NCBI RefSeq assembly: GCF_014873915.1
Contig: NZ_JADBEJ010000005.1
Span: 558,001-622,000, forward strand
DNA: 64,000 nucleotides
Origin: Amycolatopsis roodepoortensis
GTDB taxonomy: Bacteria > Actinomycetota > Actinomycetes > Mycobacteriales > Pseudonocardiaceae
Reading direction: 5' to 3'
This document shows positions 41,704 through 48,832 of the stretch, piece after piece. The translations under genes and the position numbers were made by a program. Position 1 is the stretch's first letter; every line of letters begins with the position of its first letter. The notes beneath the pieces were generated by a model. The model was not told the origin of the DNA, did not search any database, and saw only the letters and a program-made list of their open reading frames with translations.

Positions 41704-42453
41704 TCACGCGCGGAGCGTGGCGCCGCCGTCGACGTACAGGTTCTGCATCGTGATATGCCGCGCGCGATCGGAGGCCAAAAACAGGACGGCGTCGGCGATA
41801 TCGGCGGGCTCGGCTATCCGGCCCAGTGGTATGCCGACCCGGTATTGCTCCGGATTTCCCTCGATGACACGGTCCGCGCCGTTCTCGTCCGTCCACAGTA
41901 GACGTTGCATATCGGTGTCGGTCGAGCCGGGAGAGACGATGTTGCAGCGGATGCCGGAACCGGCGAGTTCGAGCCCGAGACAGCGGGTCAGCATCGTCGC
42001 GGCCGCCTTCGACGCGGCATACGCGGCCATCCCGCCGCGTGGCACTCCGGCCGCGTTCGACCCGACCGTCACCAGCACTCCGCTCCGGCGGGGCACCATC
42101 CGGCGGGAGATCTCGCGGAGCACGGTGAAGACACCGGTGGAGTTGACCGCGAAGGTCGCCGCCCAGTCTTCGTCGCTCGTGTCGCAGACGGACCCCGGCT
42201 TCAGTACACCCGCGACGGACGCGCCGATCCCGATCGGCCCGAGTTCGCGTTCGACCTCATCGACGACCCGCGTGACGGCGACGGGATCCCCGACGTCCGC
42301 GACGAACGACGTCACTCCATCCCTGGAAGCGCTTTTGGCCAGGTCCACCGACGCCACGATCGCACCCGCCCGGGCGAGCCCGTCCACGACGGCCGCCCCG
42401 ATCCCGCGCGCGCCTCCGGTGACGAGTGCGACCTTGCCCTCGATCCCTTCCAC
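41704..42453 (-). CDS. entA: 2,3-dihydro-2,3-dihydroxybenzoate dehydrogenase
   Basis: 249-residue SDR that oxidises dihydro-dihydroxybenzoate to 2,3-dihydroxybenzoate with NAD+. TGGARGIG at residues 13-20, Ser in VTVGSNAAG near 130 and YAASK near 145 form the SDR active site. The phrase SNAAGVPR and the C terminus NLYVDGGATL are characteristic of EntA/DhbA. The GTG start at 42453 follows a G-rich stretch. It has its own iron box 28 bases upstream and is followed, after a second iron box, by entC. Confidence 0.92.
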   Translation of the reverse strand: MEGIEGKVALVTGGARGIGAAVVDGLARAGAIVASVDLAKSASRDGVTSFVADVGDPVAVTRVVDEVERELGPIGIGASVAGVLKPGSVCDTSDEDWAATFAVNSTGVFTVLREISRRMVPRRSGVLVTVGSNAAGVPRGGMAAYAASKAAATMLTRCLGLELAGSGIRCNIVSPGSTDTDMQRLLWTDENGADRVIEGNPEQYRVGIPLGRIAEPADIADAVLFLASDRARHITMQNLYVDGGATLRA

Positions 42454-42480
42454 GCCACAACCACCCCCCGTCTCATTTGC

Positions 42481-42499
42481 TTAGCCTTGCCTAAGCTAG
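42481..42499 (-). promoter_or_regulatory. iron box upstream of entA
   Basis: On the minus strand CTAGCTTAGGCAAGGCTAA matches the consensus TTAGGTTAGGCTAACCTAA at 14 of 19 positions, including the central TTAGGC and terminal CTAA. It is weaker than the box before entC. The rest of the 163-base gap up to 42616 shows no other element. Confidence 0.8.
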
Positions 42500-42616
42500 C
42501 GGGTGGATCCGGACAAAGCGAGGGACCGACACCGGTGATCCGGGACACTTCCGGGGTGAGCGGTGGCCGTAAAAATGCCGTGGTACGTGCCAAACATGTG
42601 TGCTGCCCGTGACCCA

Positions 42617-43078
42617 CTAGCCGGGCAAGGGACACGACAGCGGACCACGCACGGTTCCCTCACCCCGCAACGTGATCTGCGCGCTCCCGCCGAGCGAATC
42701 CCGCGCGGTGCACACGATCTGGTCCACCGCCCGCGCCGACAACCCGGCGACGCCGACCGAGAGGGTCACCGTGACCCCGTTCGGCGCGGGCGTCTGGTCC
42801 AGGACCGCTGTGCCGGGCGGGACTTCCGTGGAGTACTGCCGTTCCCGCTCGCTCTCGTCCGGTCCGGCGGCGAGCAGATCGACGGGGCTCGCCGGCGGCA
42901 GTTCCTGTGCCAGCGGGCGCAACACACGGACCGGTTGCCCGCCGGACAGGAAGTAGAGCACCGCGCCGTTGGCGGGCCCCGACGGCGCGGGCGCCCCGGA
43001 GATCACGGCGCTGGGCCGGACGCCGCAGCCCGCGACCACGGCGACGATCAGGAGTACCGAAAACCAGCTCTTCCTCAT
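42617..43078 (-). CDS. GerMN-like lipoprotein
   Basis: 153-residue lipoprotein with signal peptide and lipobox VVAGC (Cys 18). The mature part resembles a single GerMN/sporulation-type domain (VLYFLSGGQPVRVLRPL, VTVTLSVGVAGLSARAVDQIV, AQITLRGEG). The ATG at 43078 overlaps the kinase stop (ATGA), so it is the third gene of a response regulator-kinase-lipoprotein operon. That gene order copies the MtrA-MtrB-LpqB arrangement of actinobacteria, but LpqB is several times longer. A role in tuning the kinase from outside the membrane is inferred. Confidence 0.72.
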   Translation of the reverse strand: MRKSWFSVLLIVAVVAGCGVRPSAVISGAPAPSGPANGAVLYFLSGGQPVRVLRPLAQELPPASPVDLLAAGPDESERERQYSTEVPPGTAVLDQTPAPNGVTVTLSVGVAGLSARAVDQIVCTARDSLGGSAQITLRGEGTVRGPLSCPLPG

Positions 43079-44481
43079 GCCGTCACTCCCAAGCGCGGCA
43101 GGCGAAGCGTGAACACCGCGCCGCCGTCGACGCCGTTGGCCGCGCTCAGGTCACCGCCGTGCAGCCGGGCGTTCTCCCAGGCGATAGCCAGTCCGAGTCC
43201 GCTGCCGCCGGACCTCGCCCTGGCCGAATCCGCCTTGTAGAACCGGTCGAACACGTGCGGGAGCACCTCGGGCGCCAGCCCGGGCCCGCGATCCGAGACC
43301 TCCAGCGTGATCAGCTCCCCCGCTTCGGAAAGCCGGAGCGAGACCGGCTTTTCCCCGTGCCGCAACGCGTTCCCGACCAGATTCGCCACGATGACGTCCA
43401 CCCGCCTCGGATCCCACTCGGCGAAGATCCCGGCGGGCAGGTCTTTCTCCACCTCGCCCGTCCAGCCCCGGATGCGCAGGCTCGCCGTGATCACCTCGGC
43501 GACGTCGACCTCCTCCGGCGCCAGCGCGGCCGCCCCGGCGTCGAAGCGGGAGACCTCGATGAGGTCGTTCACCAGCCGCGTCAGGTTGTGCGTCTCCTCG
43601 ATGCTCATCTTCGCCGCGCGACCGGCGTCCCCCGGCAGCTTCGACGCCTCCTGCTCCAGCACGTCCGCGACCGCGGTCATCGCGGCGAGCGGGGTGCGCA
43701 GTTCGTGGGAGACGTCGGCGACGAACCGCCGCGCGTCGGATTCCATCCGCTCCAGCTCGCCGACGTGCCGCTCCAGCGCTTCGGCCGTCTCGTTGAAGGT
43801 CCGCGCCACCCCGGCCAGCTCGTCCGAACCACGGACGCTGATCCGCGCCCGCAGATCACCCTTCCCCAGCCGCCGCGCCGCGTCGCCCAGTTCCCGCACC
43901 GGCCGCAGCACACCGCGGGCGGCCAGCAGCGCCAGCCCGATCGCGAAGACCAACGCCACCCCGCCGATCAGCCAGGCCCGGGTGGCGAGTTCGTCGATGC
44001 TCTTCGCCTCCGGCGCCATGCTGCGCGCGACGTAGGCCTCGATACCCGAATCCCGTTGCTGCCCACCGGGAAGCACGACGGTGAACCTGGTGCCCACCAC
44101 CAGCATCGGTGCGCCCCGGGAGTCGACTCGTTGCCAGGCGACGTTTCCCGACCGGACCCGCTCGCGAAGCTCGGGCGAGATCAGCGCCCGCATCTGCTCG
44201 CTGCCGCTCGCCTTGTCCTCGTACAGGACCAGGGAACTCAGGTCACGGTCGGACAGTTCGCCGCTGATCCGGCTCAGCGTCCCGTCGCCCGGCGGAAGCG
44301 GGCCGAGCGGAAACAGCGCGGTGGCCTTGTCGACCAGGACGCGGGCCGTGGCGTCCTGCGCCTGCTGGAGGATCACGGTGCGGGACTGGACGTAGGCGCC
44401 GCCGGCGACCGTCGCCGCGGTGATCACGACCAGCAGGCTGAACGCCAGGAGCAGCCGGGTGCGCAGGCCACCGAGCTTCAC
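43075..44481 (-). CDS. sensor histidine kinase (HAMP-HisKA-HATPase)
   Basis: 468-residue membrane kinase. A first membrane helix is at residues 8-30, followed by an extracellular loop of about 150 residues, a second helix at 190-212, and a HAMP linker (RPVRELGDAARRLGKGDL). The phospho-acceptor His is in FVADVSHELRTPL near residue 271; the N-box NLVGNALRHG near 380, DRGPGLAP near 405, FDRFYKADSAR near 420 and GGSGLGLAI near 432 complete the ATP domain. GTG at 44481 overlaps the response-regulator stop. The signal is probably in the cell envelope. Confidence 0.9.
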   Translation of the reverse strand: MKLGGLRTRLLLAFSLLVVITAATVAGGAYVQSRTVILQQAQDATARVLVDKATALFPLGPLPPGDGTLSRISGELSDRDLSSLVLYEDKASGSEQMRALISPELRERVRSGNVAWQRVDSRGAPMLVVGTRFTVVLPGGQQRDSGIEAYVARSMAPEAKSIDELATRAWLIGGVALVFAIGLALLAARGVLRPVRELGDAARRLGKGDLRARISVRGSDELAGVARTFNETAEALERHVGELERMESDARRFVADVSHELRTPLAAMTAVADVLEQEASKLPGDAGRAAKMSIEETHNLTRLVNDLIEVSRFDAGAAALAPEEVDVAEVITASLRIRGWTGEVEKDLPAGIFAEWDPRRVDVIVANLVGNALRHGEKPVSLRLSEAGELITLEVSDRGPGLAPEVLPHVFDRFYKADSARARSGGSGLGLAIAWENARLHGGDLSAANGVDGGAVFTLRLPRLGVTA

Positions 44482-45170
44482 AGTGGCCCGAAGCGGTAGC
44501 CGAACCCGCGGACCGTCTGCACGTACACCGGCGCGGACGAGTCGTCCTCGATCTTCGCCCGCAGCCGCTGCACGCAGGCGTCGACGACGCGCGAGTCGCC
44601 GAAGTATCCGTGCTCCCACACGCTTTCCAGCAGGTACTGACGGCTGAGCACCCGGCCAGGGACCTGGGTGAGTTCGAGCAGGAGCCTCAGTTCGGTCGGG
44701 GCGAGGGCGACGGGCTTGTCCCCCTTGGTCACGGTCAGCCCGGCACGGTCGATGCCGAGGTCGCCATGCCGCTCGATCTCGGCGGGCGTGGGCAGCGACG
44801 GCGCGGGTTGCCCGCTGCGGCGCAGCACCGCGCGGATCCGTGCCTCCAGCACCTGGGCCCTGGCGGGTTTGACCACGTAGTCGTCCGCGCCGGCGGCGAG
44901 CCCGGCCACCACGTCGATGTCCTCGTTGCGCGCCGTGAGCATGATGATCGGGAGATCCCCCGCCGCCCGGATCCGGCGGCAGACCTCGAAACCGTCCAGT
45001 CCGGGCAGCATCAGGTCCAGCACGACGATGTCCGGCGGCCGGGACGCGAGCCGGGCGAGGCCTTCCTCGCCGGTGGCCACCGCGTCGACCGCGTGGCCAC
45101 GGCCGCCCAGCGCCATGCTGAGCCCGTCACGCACGGCTTGGTCGTCCTCGATGAGCAGCACCCTGGGCAT
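44478..45170 (-). CDS. OmpR-family response regulator
   Basis: 230-residue receiver plus winged-helix regulator. Phospho-acceptor Asp in VVLDLMLPGLDG near residue 51, Thr in MLTARNED, Lys in DDYVVKPARA near 102. The DNA-binding domain ends GDSRVVDACVQRLRAKI and VQTVRGFGYRF, similar in phrase to MtrA. The ATG at 45170 marks the receiver start; a frame running back to 45659 crosses the divergent promoter. Just upstream at 45258-45274 is an 11-bp-spaced direct repeat (GTGACG/ATGACA on its strand), the layout bound by OmpR-type dimers, so autoregulation and control of divergent vanY are likely. Confidence 0.9.
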   Translation of the reverse strand: MPRVLLIEDDQAVRDGLSMALGGRGHAVDAVATGEEGLARLASRPPDIVVLDLMLPGLDGFEVCRRIRAAGDLPIIMLTARNEDIDVVAGLAAGADDYVVKPARAQVLEARIRAVLRRSGQPAPSLPTPAEIERHGDLGIDRAGLTVTKGDKPVALAPTELRLLLELTQVPGRVLSRQYLLESVWEHGYFGDSRVVDACVQRLRAKIEDDSSAPVYVQTVRGFGYRFGPL

Positions 45171-45257
45171 GCCGACGACTATCGCAGCGCCGGACGGAAT
45201 CCGCTCGTCCATGACACGCCATGGTGCCCGTCCCGTTTCCGCGGAACGTCCACGTAA

Positions 45258-45274
45258 TGTCATCGTTGCGTCAC
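45258..45274 (-). promoter_or_regulatory. candidate OmpR-type binding site (11-bp direct repeat)
   Basis: On the minus strand GTGACG and ATGACA are spaced 11 bases apart within the 196-base gap between the response regulator and the D,D-carboxypeptidase gene. Head-to-tail half-sites one helical turn apart are how OmpR-family dimers bind. It could serve both divergent genes. Confidence 0.45.
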
Positions 45275-45366
45275 GACGTGCTCCGTGCGGAACGGTGACA
45301 TTTTCGTCGGCGTCCGCGCACGTCGCCGCGATCGGGTCCGCACAGGCGTCGGCGAATGTCGACGGC

Positions 45367-45873
45367 ATGAAAGAACTCGTGCTCGCGGCGATCACCCGCG
45401 TCCTCGCGGTACTGCTGCTGATCCCGGCGTGGCTGCGGCGCCCCGGCCAGGCCCGGCGGATCGCCTGCGGCTGGGCGCTGTCACTGCGGTTCCCGGCCGA
45501 AAACCTCGCCGGGCTCACCACCGGGACGCTCGCCGCGTTCACCGCCGCCAGGACCGAGGCGTTCTGGCGGCACCGCACGCTCCTCGGCGTCACCTCGGGG
45601 CATCGGGACGCCGCCGAGCAGCATCGGCTGTACCTCGCCGAGACCGCCCGCGGCGGCAAGCGTGTCCTGCCGCCGCAGGATTCCGCGCACGTCGGCGGTA
45701 CCGCGCTGGACGTCCGGCCGCGCGAAGGCGCGCAGTGGCTGGAGGACCACGGAGCCCGCTTCGCGCTCTACCGGATCTACGACAACGAGTGGTGGCATTT
45801 CGAGTACCGGCCCGGGGAAGCACCGCCCGTGCGGCTGCCGCATCCGGGCTGGCGGGAAGGTGTCACCCGGTGA
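45367..45873 (+). CDS. VanY-type D-alanyl-D-alanine carboxypeptidase
   Basis: 168-residue zinc D,D-carboxypeptidase of the M15 group, anchored by an N-terminal hydrophobic segment (residues 3-22). The zinc ligands are in SAHVGGTALDV (SxHxxGxAxD) near residue 112 and EWWHFEY near 146; GVTSGHRD near 77 shapes the pocket. It trims the terminal D-Ala of peptidoglycan stem peptides outside the membrane. Enzymes of this family can lower glycopeptide binding, but a resistance role here is not shown. The ATG at 45367 was chosen because the hydrophobic anchor begins there. It diverges from a two-component operon and overlaps the next gene tail to tail by 11 bases. Confidence 0.86.
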   Translation: MKELVLAAITRVLAVLLLIPAWLRRPGQARRIACGWALSLRFPAENLAGLTTGTLAAFTAARTEAFWRHRTLLGVTSGHRDAAEQHRLYLAETARGGKRVLPPQDSAHVGGTALDVRPREGAQWLEDHGARFALYRIYDNEWWHFEYRPGEAPPVRLPHPGWREGVTR

Positions 45874-46864
45874 CGGTGATCCGCGGCGCCAGTGCCGCCA
45901 GGAAGTCGGCCGCGTCGAAGACCTCGCCCGCCGAGACGACCCCGGTCGCCTTGGTCCGGCCGTCGAGCACGCGCTGGACGGCCTCCACGACCAGCGGTGC
46001 GGTGATCGCGTAGATGTCCTGCCCCCGCGCGACGATCCGCCGCTCTTCGCCGCCGGCTCGCACCACGACGTCGACCACGAACTCCTGTGCCGACGGGCCG
46101 TCGGCGGGAGGCGCGGGGGTCTCGGGTGTCACGACCTCGCGGGCCGCGTTCACGGTCATGTAGGTGGTCACTTCGGGAATGTCGAGGTGACTGGGGACGG
46201 TGATGACGTCGGCCATCGTGAACTCGCCGAGCACGGCGCGGGTCCCGAGCGGCGCGGGGAAGTCCCAGTCCAGCTCCGGCAGCGCGTCCTCACGGTGTTC
46301 GATCCGGCCGCGCGCGAAGCGGATCCGCTTTCCGTCGCGCCGCTCCCGCGAGACCTTGCCCGCCGCGCGAGTTCCTTCCGTCGGATGCCAGCTGCTCAGC
46401 CCGTAGGCGACGTGCGCTTCGTCGGCGGACGTCCAGTCCCCCATCGCGGCGGTGACCATCAGATCACCGAGACCGCCGAAGAACGCCATCGCAGGGATCA
46501 CCGTCGCTCCCGCGGCGCGTTCGCCGAACTGAGCGAAGGTGTCGATGTTCGCTTCGAGCTCCGCGGCCACGTCGAGGTACGGGATGCCCGCCCGCAGGGC
46601 CGCTTCGATCACCGGAGCGGCGGTGTCGGCGAACGGCCCGGCGGCGTTGATCACCGCGTCCGCACCCGCGAACGCTCGGTCGAGCGAAGCCGGGTCGTCG
46701 ACCGACGCCTGCCGGACGTCGAGATCGGGCCAAGGCAGGCCGCGCAGCTTCGTCTCGTCGCGTCCCACGGCCAGCACGCCGAATCCGCGTTCGCGCAACT
46801 CCGCCACCACGAACCGCCCGGTGTGCCCGTAGGCCCCGAACACCGCGACGTCGTACGTACCCAT
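45863..46864 (-). CDS. saccharopine dehydrogenase-like reductase (trans-acting enoyl reductase type)
   Basis: 333-residue NAD(P)-dependent oxidoreductase. The Rossmann motif VAVFGAYGHTGRFV at residues 6-19, INAAGPF near 75 and PYLDVAAE near 98 are shared by the saccharopine-dehydrogenase-like group, which in actinobacteria includes stand-alone enoyl reductases. The substrate is unknown. ATG at 46864 follows ggagaaacc. It diverges from the AraC-type regulator, which is a good candidate for its control. Weaker alternative: a membrane-free homologue with a non-lipid substrate. Confidence 0.83.
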   Translation of the reverse strand: MGTYDVAVFGAYGHTGRFVVAELRERGFGVLAVGRDETKLRGLPWPDLDVRQASVDDPASLDRAFAGADAVINAAGPFADTAAPVIEAALRAGIPYLDVAAELEANIDTFAQFGERAAGATVIPAMAFFGGLGDLMVTAAMGDWTSADEAHVAYGLSSWHPTEGTRAAGKVSRERRDGKRIRFARGRIEHREDALPELDWDFPAPLGTRAVLGEFTMADVITVPSHLDIPEVTTYMTVNAAREVVTPETPAPPADGPSAQEFVVDVVVRAGGEERRIVARGQDIYAITAPLVVEAVQRVLDGRTKATGVVSAGEVFDAADFLAALAPRITVTG

Positions 46865-46929
46865 GGTTTCTCCTGCCCTCGGTCGATCCACTGTGGACCA
46901 TCCTGTCGGCTGATCCGGCCGATCGACAG

Positions 46930-46964
46930 TGTCCGGAACGCCATCATGCGTACACTTTCGGACA
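46930..46964 (+). promoter_or_regulatory. inverted repeat and -10 box before the AraC-type regulator
   Basis: TGTCCGGAA (46930-46938) and TTTCGGACA (46956-46964) are inverted copies with one mismatch, separated by 17 bases. TACACT (46951-46956) is a good -10 box and lies seven bases before the ATG at 46964, so the transcript is probably leaderless and its start sits inside the repeat. Repression of its own gene by the encoded regulator is plausible. Confidence 0.5.
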
Positions 46965-47890
46965 TGAGTACGGTCGCCCTCACCTCCACGGACGGGATGC
47001 TGCAGTTCGAGCTGTCCATCGCCCATGAGGTCTTCGACACGGGCCTGTACGAATTCGGTGTCTACGGCTCTAAAGCGGTGAAGGTCGGGCGGTTCCTGCT
47101 CGAACCGGACCACGGGCTCGACGATTTGACGCGCGCCGGCACCGTCATCGTCCCCGGCTGGGCCGACGTCGACGTCGATCCGCCGCCGGATCTGGTCGAG
47201 GCCGTGCGCGCCGCCCACGAAGCGGGCGCGCGGGTGGCGTCCCTGTGCACGGGCGCGTTCGTGCTGGCGGCCGCCGGGCTGCTCGACGGCCGCCGGGCGA
47301 CGACGCACTGGGCGCACACCGACGTCCTCGCCGACCGGTTTCCCTCGGTGGAGGTCGATCCGGACGTCCTCTACGTCGACAACGGCAGTGTGCTCACCTC
47401 GGCGGGCAAGGCCGCCGCGATGGACCTGTGCCTGCATCTGGTCCGGTCCGACCACGGTTCGGCGGTCGCGAACACCATCGCCCGCCGCCTCGTCGTCCCG
47501 CCGCACCGCGCGGGCGGGCAGGCCCAGTTCGTCACCGCCCCGGTGCCCGACCAGGACGACCATCCGCTCGGCGGCCTGCTCCCCTGGGTCACCGAACGGC
47601 TCGACCGGCCGCTGACCGTCGAAGACCTCGCCCGGCACGCGAACATGAGTTCACGCAATCTGGCGCGGCACTTCCGGTCGGCGACCGGGACGACCCCGCT
47701 GCGCTGGCTGCTGACCCAGCGCATCCGCCGCGCGCAGGAACTGCTGGAGCGGACCGACGACAGCGTCGACCTGATCGCGGAGGCCACCGGGATGGGCACC
47801 GCCGCCACGCTGCGGCGGCACTTCAACCGCACGGTCGGGGTGCCGCCGGACAGCTACCGCCGCACTTTCCGCGCGGCTGTCGGTAAGTAA
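46964..47890 (+). CDS. AraC-family regulator with DJ-1/PfpI-like N-terminal domain
   Basis: 308-residue transcription factor of the GlxA/FtrA type. Residues 5-170 form a class I glutamine-amidotransferase-like domain (VIVPGW near 62, SLCTGAFVLAAAGLLDG near 88 with the nucleophile-position Cys). Residues 205-300 hold two helix-turn-helix units of AraC type (VEDLARHANMSSRNLARHF and LIAEATGMGTAATLRRHF). ATG at 46964 is favoured because a -10 box lies seven bases upstream; ATG at 46946 is also in frame. The neighbouring reductase is the likely target. The ligand is unknown. Confidence 0.87.
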   Translation: MSTVALTSTDGMLQFELSIAHEVFDTGLYEFGVYGSKAVKVGRFLLEPDHGLDDLTRAGTVIVPGWADVDVDPPPDLVEAVRAAHEAGARVASLCTGAFVLAAAGLLDGRRATTHWAHTDVLADRFPSVEVDPDVLYVDNGSVLTSAGKAAAMDLCLHLVRSDHGSAVANTIARRLVVPPHRAGGQAQFVTAPVPDQDDHPLGGLLPWVTERLDRPLTVEDLARHANMSSRNLARHFRSATGTTPLRWLLTQRIRRAQELLERTDDSVDLIAEATGMGTAATLRRHFNRTVGVPPDSYRRTFRAAVGK

Positions 47891-47908
47891 GGCCAAGCGG
47901 CGGGCCGG

Positions 47909-47965
47909 GTGTCGCGAAAGCCACTTTCGCGACGTTCGATGTCCCGAAAGTGGCTTTCGCGGCAC
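47909..47965. repeat. cgaaag-type intergenic hairpin, copy 3
   Basis: Arms of 21 bases (47909-47929 and 47945-47965) are complementary with one mismatch and flank a 15-base loop. It follows the AraC-type gene by 18 bases and faces the converging SGNH esterase gene. Sequence is nearly identical to the copies at 10807 and 14295. Confidence 0.8.
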
Positions 47966-47997
47966 GGTCGGATAGCCCCACCGCGCCCCCGGCACCC

Positions 47998-48822
47998 TCA
48001 GGCGCGCAGCCGTTCCGTGACCAGATCCGCGACGGCCGCCATCCCGGCCTCGTTCGGGTGGTACGGCACGCGTCCCGGCGCGGCCGCGTACCGCTCCATC
48101 CACGGGACGGCGGCACAGGCGTCGTGGTCCGAGCTGATCGCGGCCGCCGGGACCAGGGTGGCCCGTTCGGCGCGGGCCGCCCGCCGGGTCGCCGTCGCGA
48201 GCCGGTCCGCGACCTCGCGTTCGAAGACCAGCTGCTCCGGGGTGAGCGGAACGCCGTCGCAGGCGGGCGCGGTGCGCGGCACGATCGTCAGGTAGTCGAC
48301 GACCAGCACCCGCGCCCGCGGCGCGCGCCGGTGGACCTCCGCGATGACGGCGCCGATCTTCTCGTGCACCGTGGTCAGCGCCGTGCGGACGGCGTTCTGG
48401 TCGACCTGGCCGCAGTTCGTGCCGCCGGTGTTCTGGCAGCCGTAGGTGAACAAGCTCCCGACGTAGCCGACGTCGTTGCCGCCGATGGTGACCGTCACGA
48501 GCCGGGTGTCCCGGGTGACGGCCTCGATCTGCGGCGGCTGCCCGGCCTGCCCCGAGGTGAGGATGTTCGCCGTGGTCGCACCGCTGCAGGTGACGTCGGT
48601 GAGGGCGAATCCGCGTTCCGCGGCCACGAGAGTCGCGTAGTTCTTCGTCGAACGTCCGCACGCCGCAGGGGTTCCGGGCTGCTGCGGCGGGATTCCCGGC
48701 CCCGCGGCGAAGGAACTGCCCATGGCGACGTAGCGGGCGGCCCCTGCGGCATGGCCCGGCGGCGTGACCAGGAGACCGAGCGTGACCGCGGCGAGCACCG
48801 CGACGGACATCCGCTTGAACAT
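47998..48822 (-). CDS. secreted SGNH/GDSL-type esterase
   Basis: 274-residue exported hydrolase. Signal peptide at residues 1-25 (MFKRM, hydrophobic core, GHAAG). SGNH blocks: Ser in MGSSFAAGPG near 34 (GSS in place of GDS), Gly and Asn in TIGGNDVG near 115, and the Asp/His end WMERYAAA...YHPNEAG near 255. It resembles the Streptomyces SGNH lipases that cut lipid or acyl esters outside the cell. Several Cys pairs suggest disulphides. ATG at 48822 follows aagggg. Confidence 0.87.
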   Translation of the reverse strand: MFKRMSVAVLAAVTLGLLVTPPGHAAGAARYVAMGSSFAAGPGIPPQQPGTPAACGRSTKNYATLVAAERGFALTDVTCSGATTANILTSGQAGQPPQIEAVTRDTRLVTVTIGGNDVGYVGSLFTYGCQNTGGTNCGQVDQNAVRTALTTVHEKIGAVIAEVHRRAPRARVLVVDYLTIVPRTAPACDGVPLTPEQLVFEREVADRLATATRRAARAERATLVPAAAISSDHDACAAVPWMERYAAAPGRVPYHPNEAGMAAVADLVTERLRA

Positions 48823-48832
48823 GTCGAACCCC

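Noticed and set aside
45367..45873. Part of a vancomycin-resistance vanHAX cluster
   Set aside because: No VanH, VanA-type ligase or VanX gene is seen. A VanY-type enzyme alone is common in actinobacterial wall metabolism.
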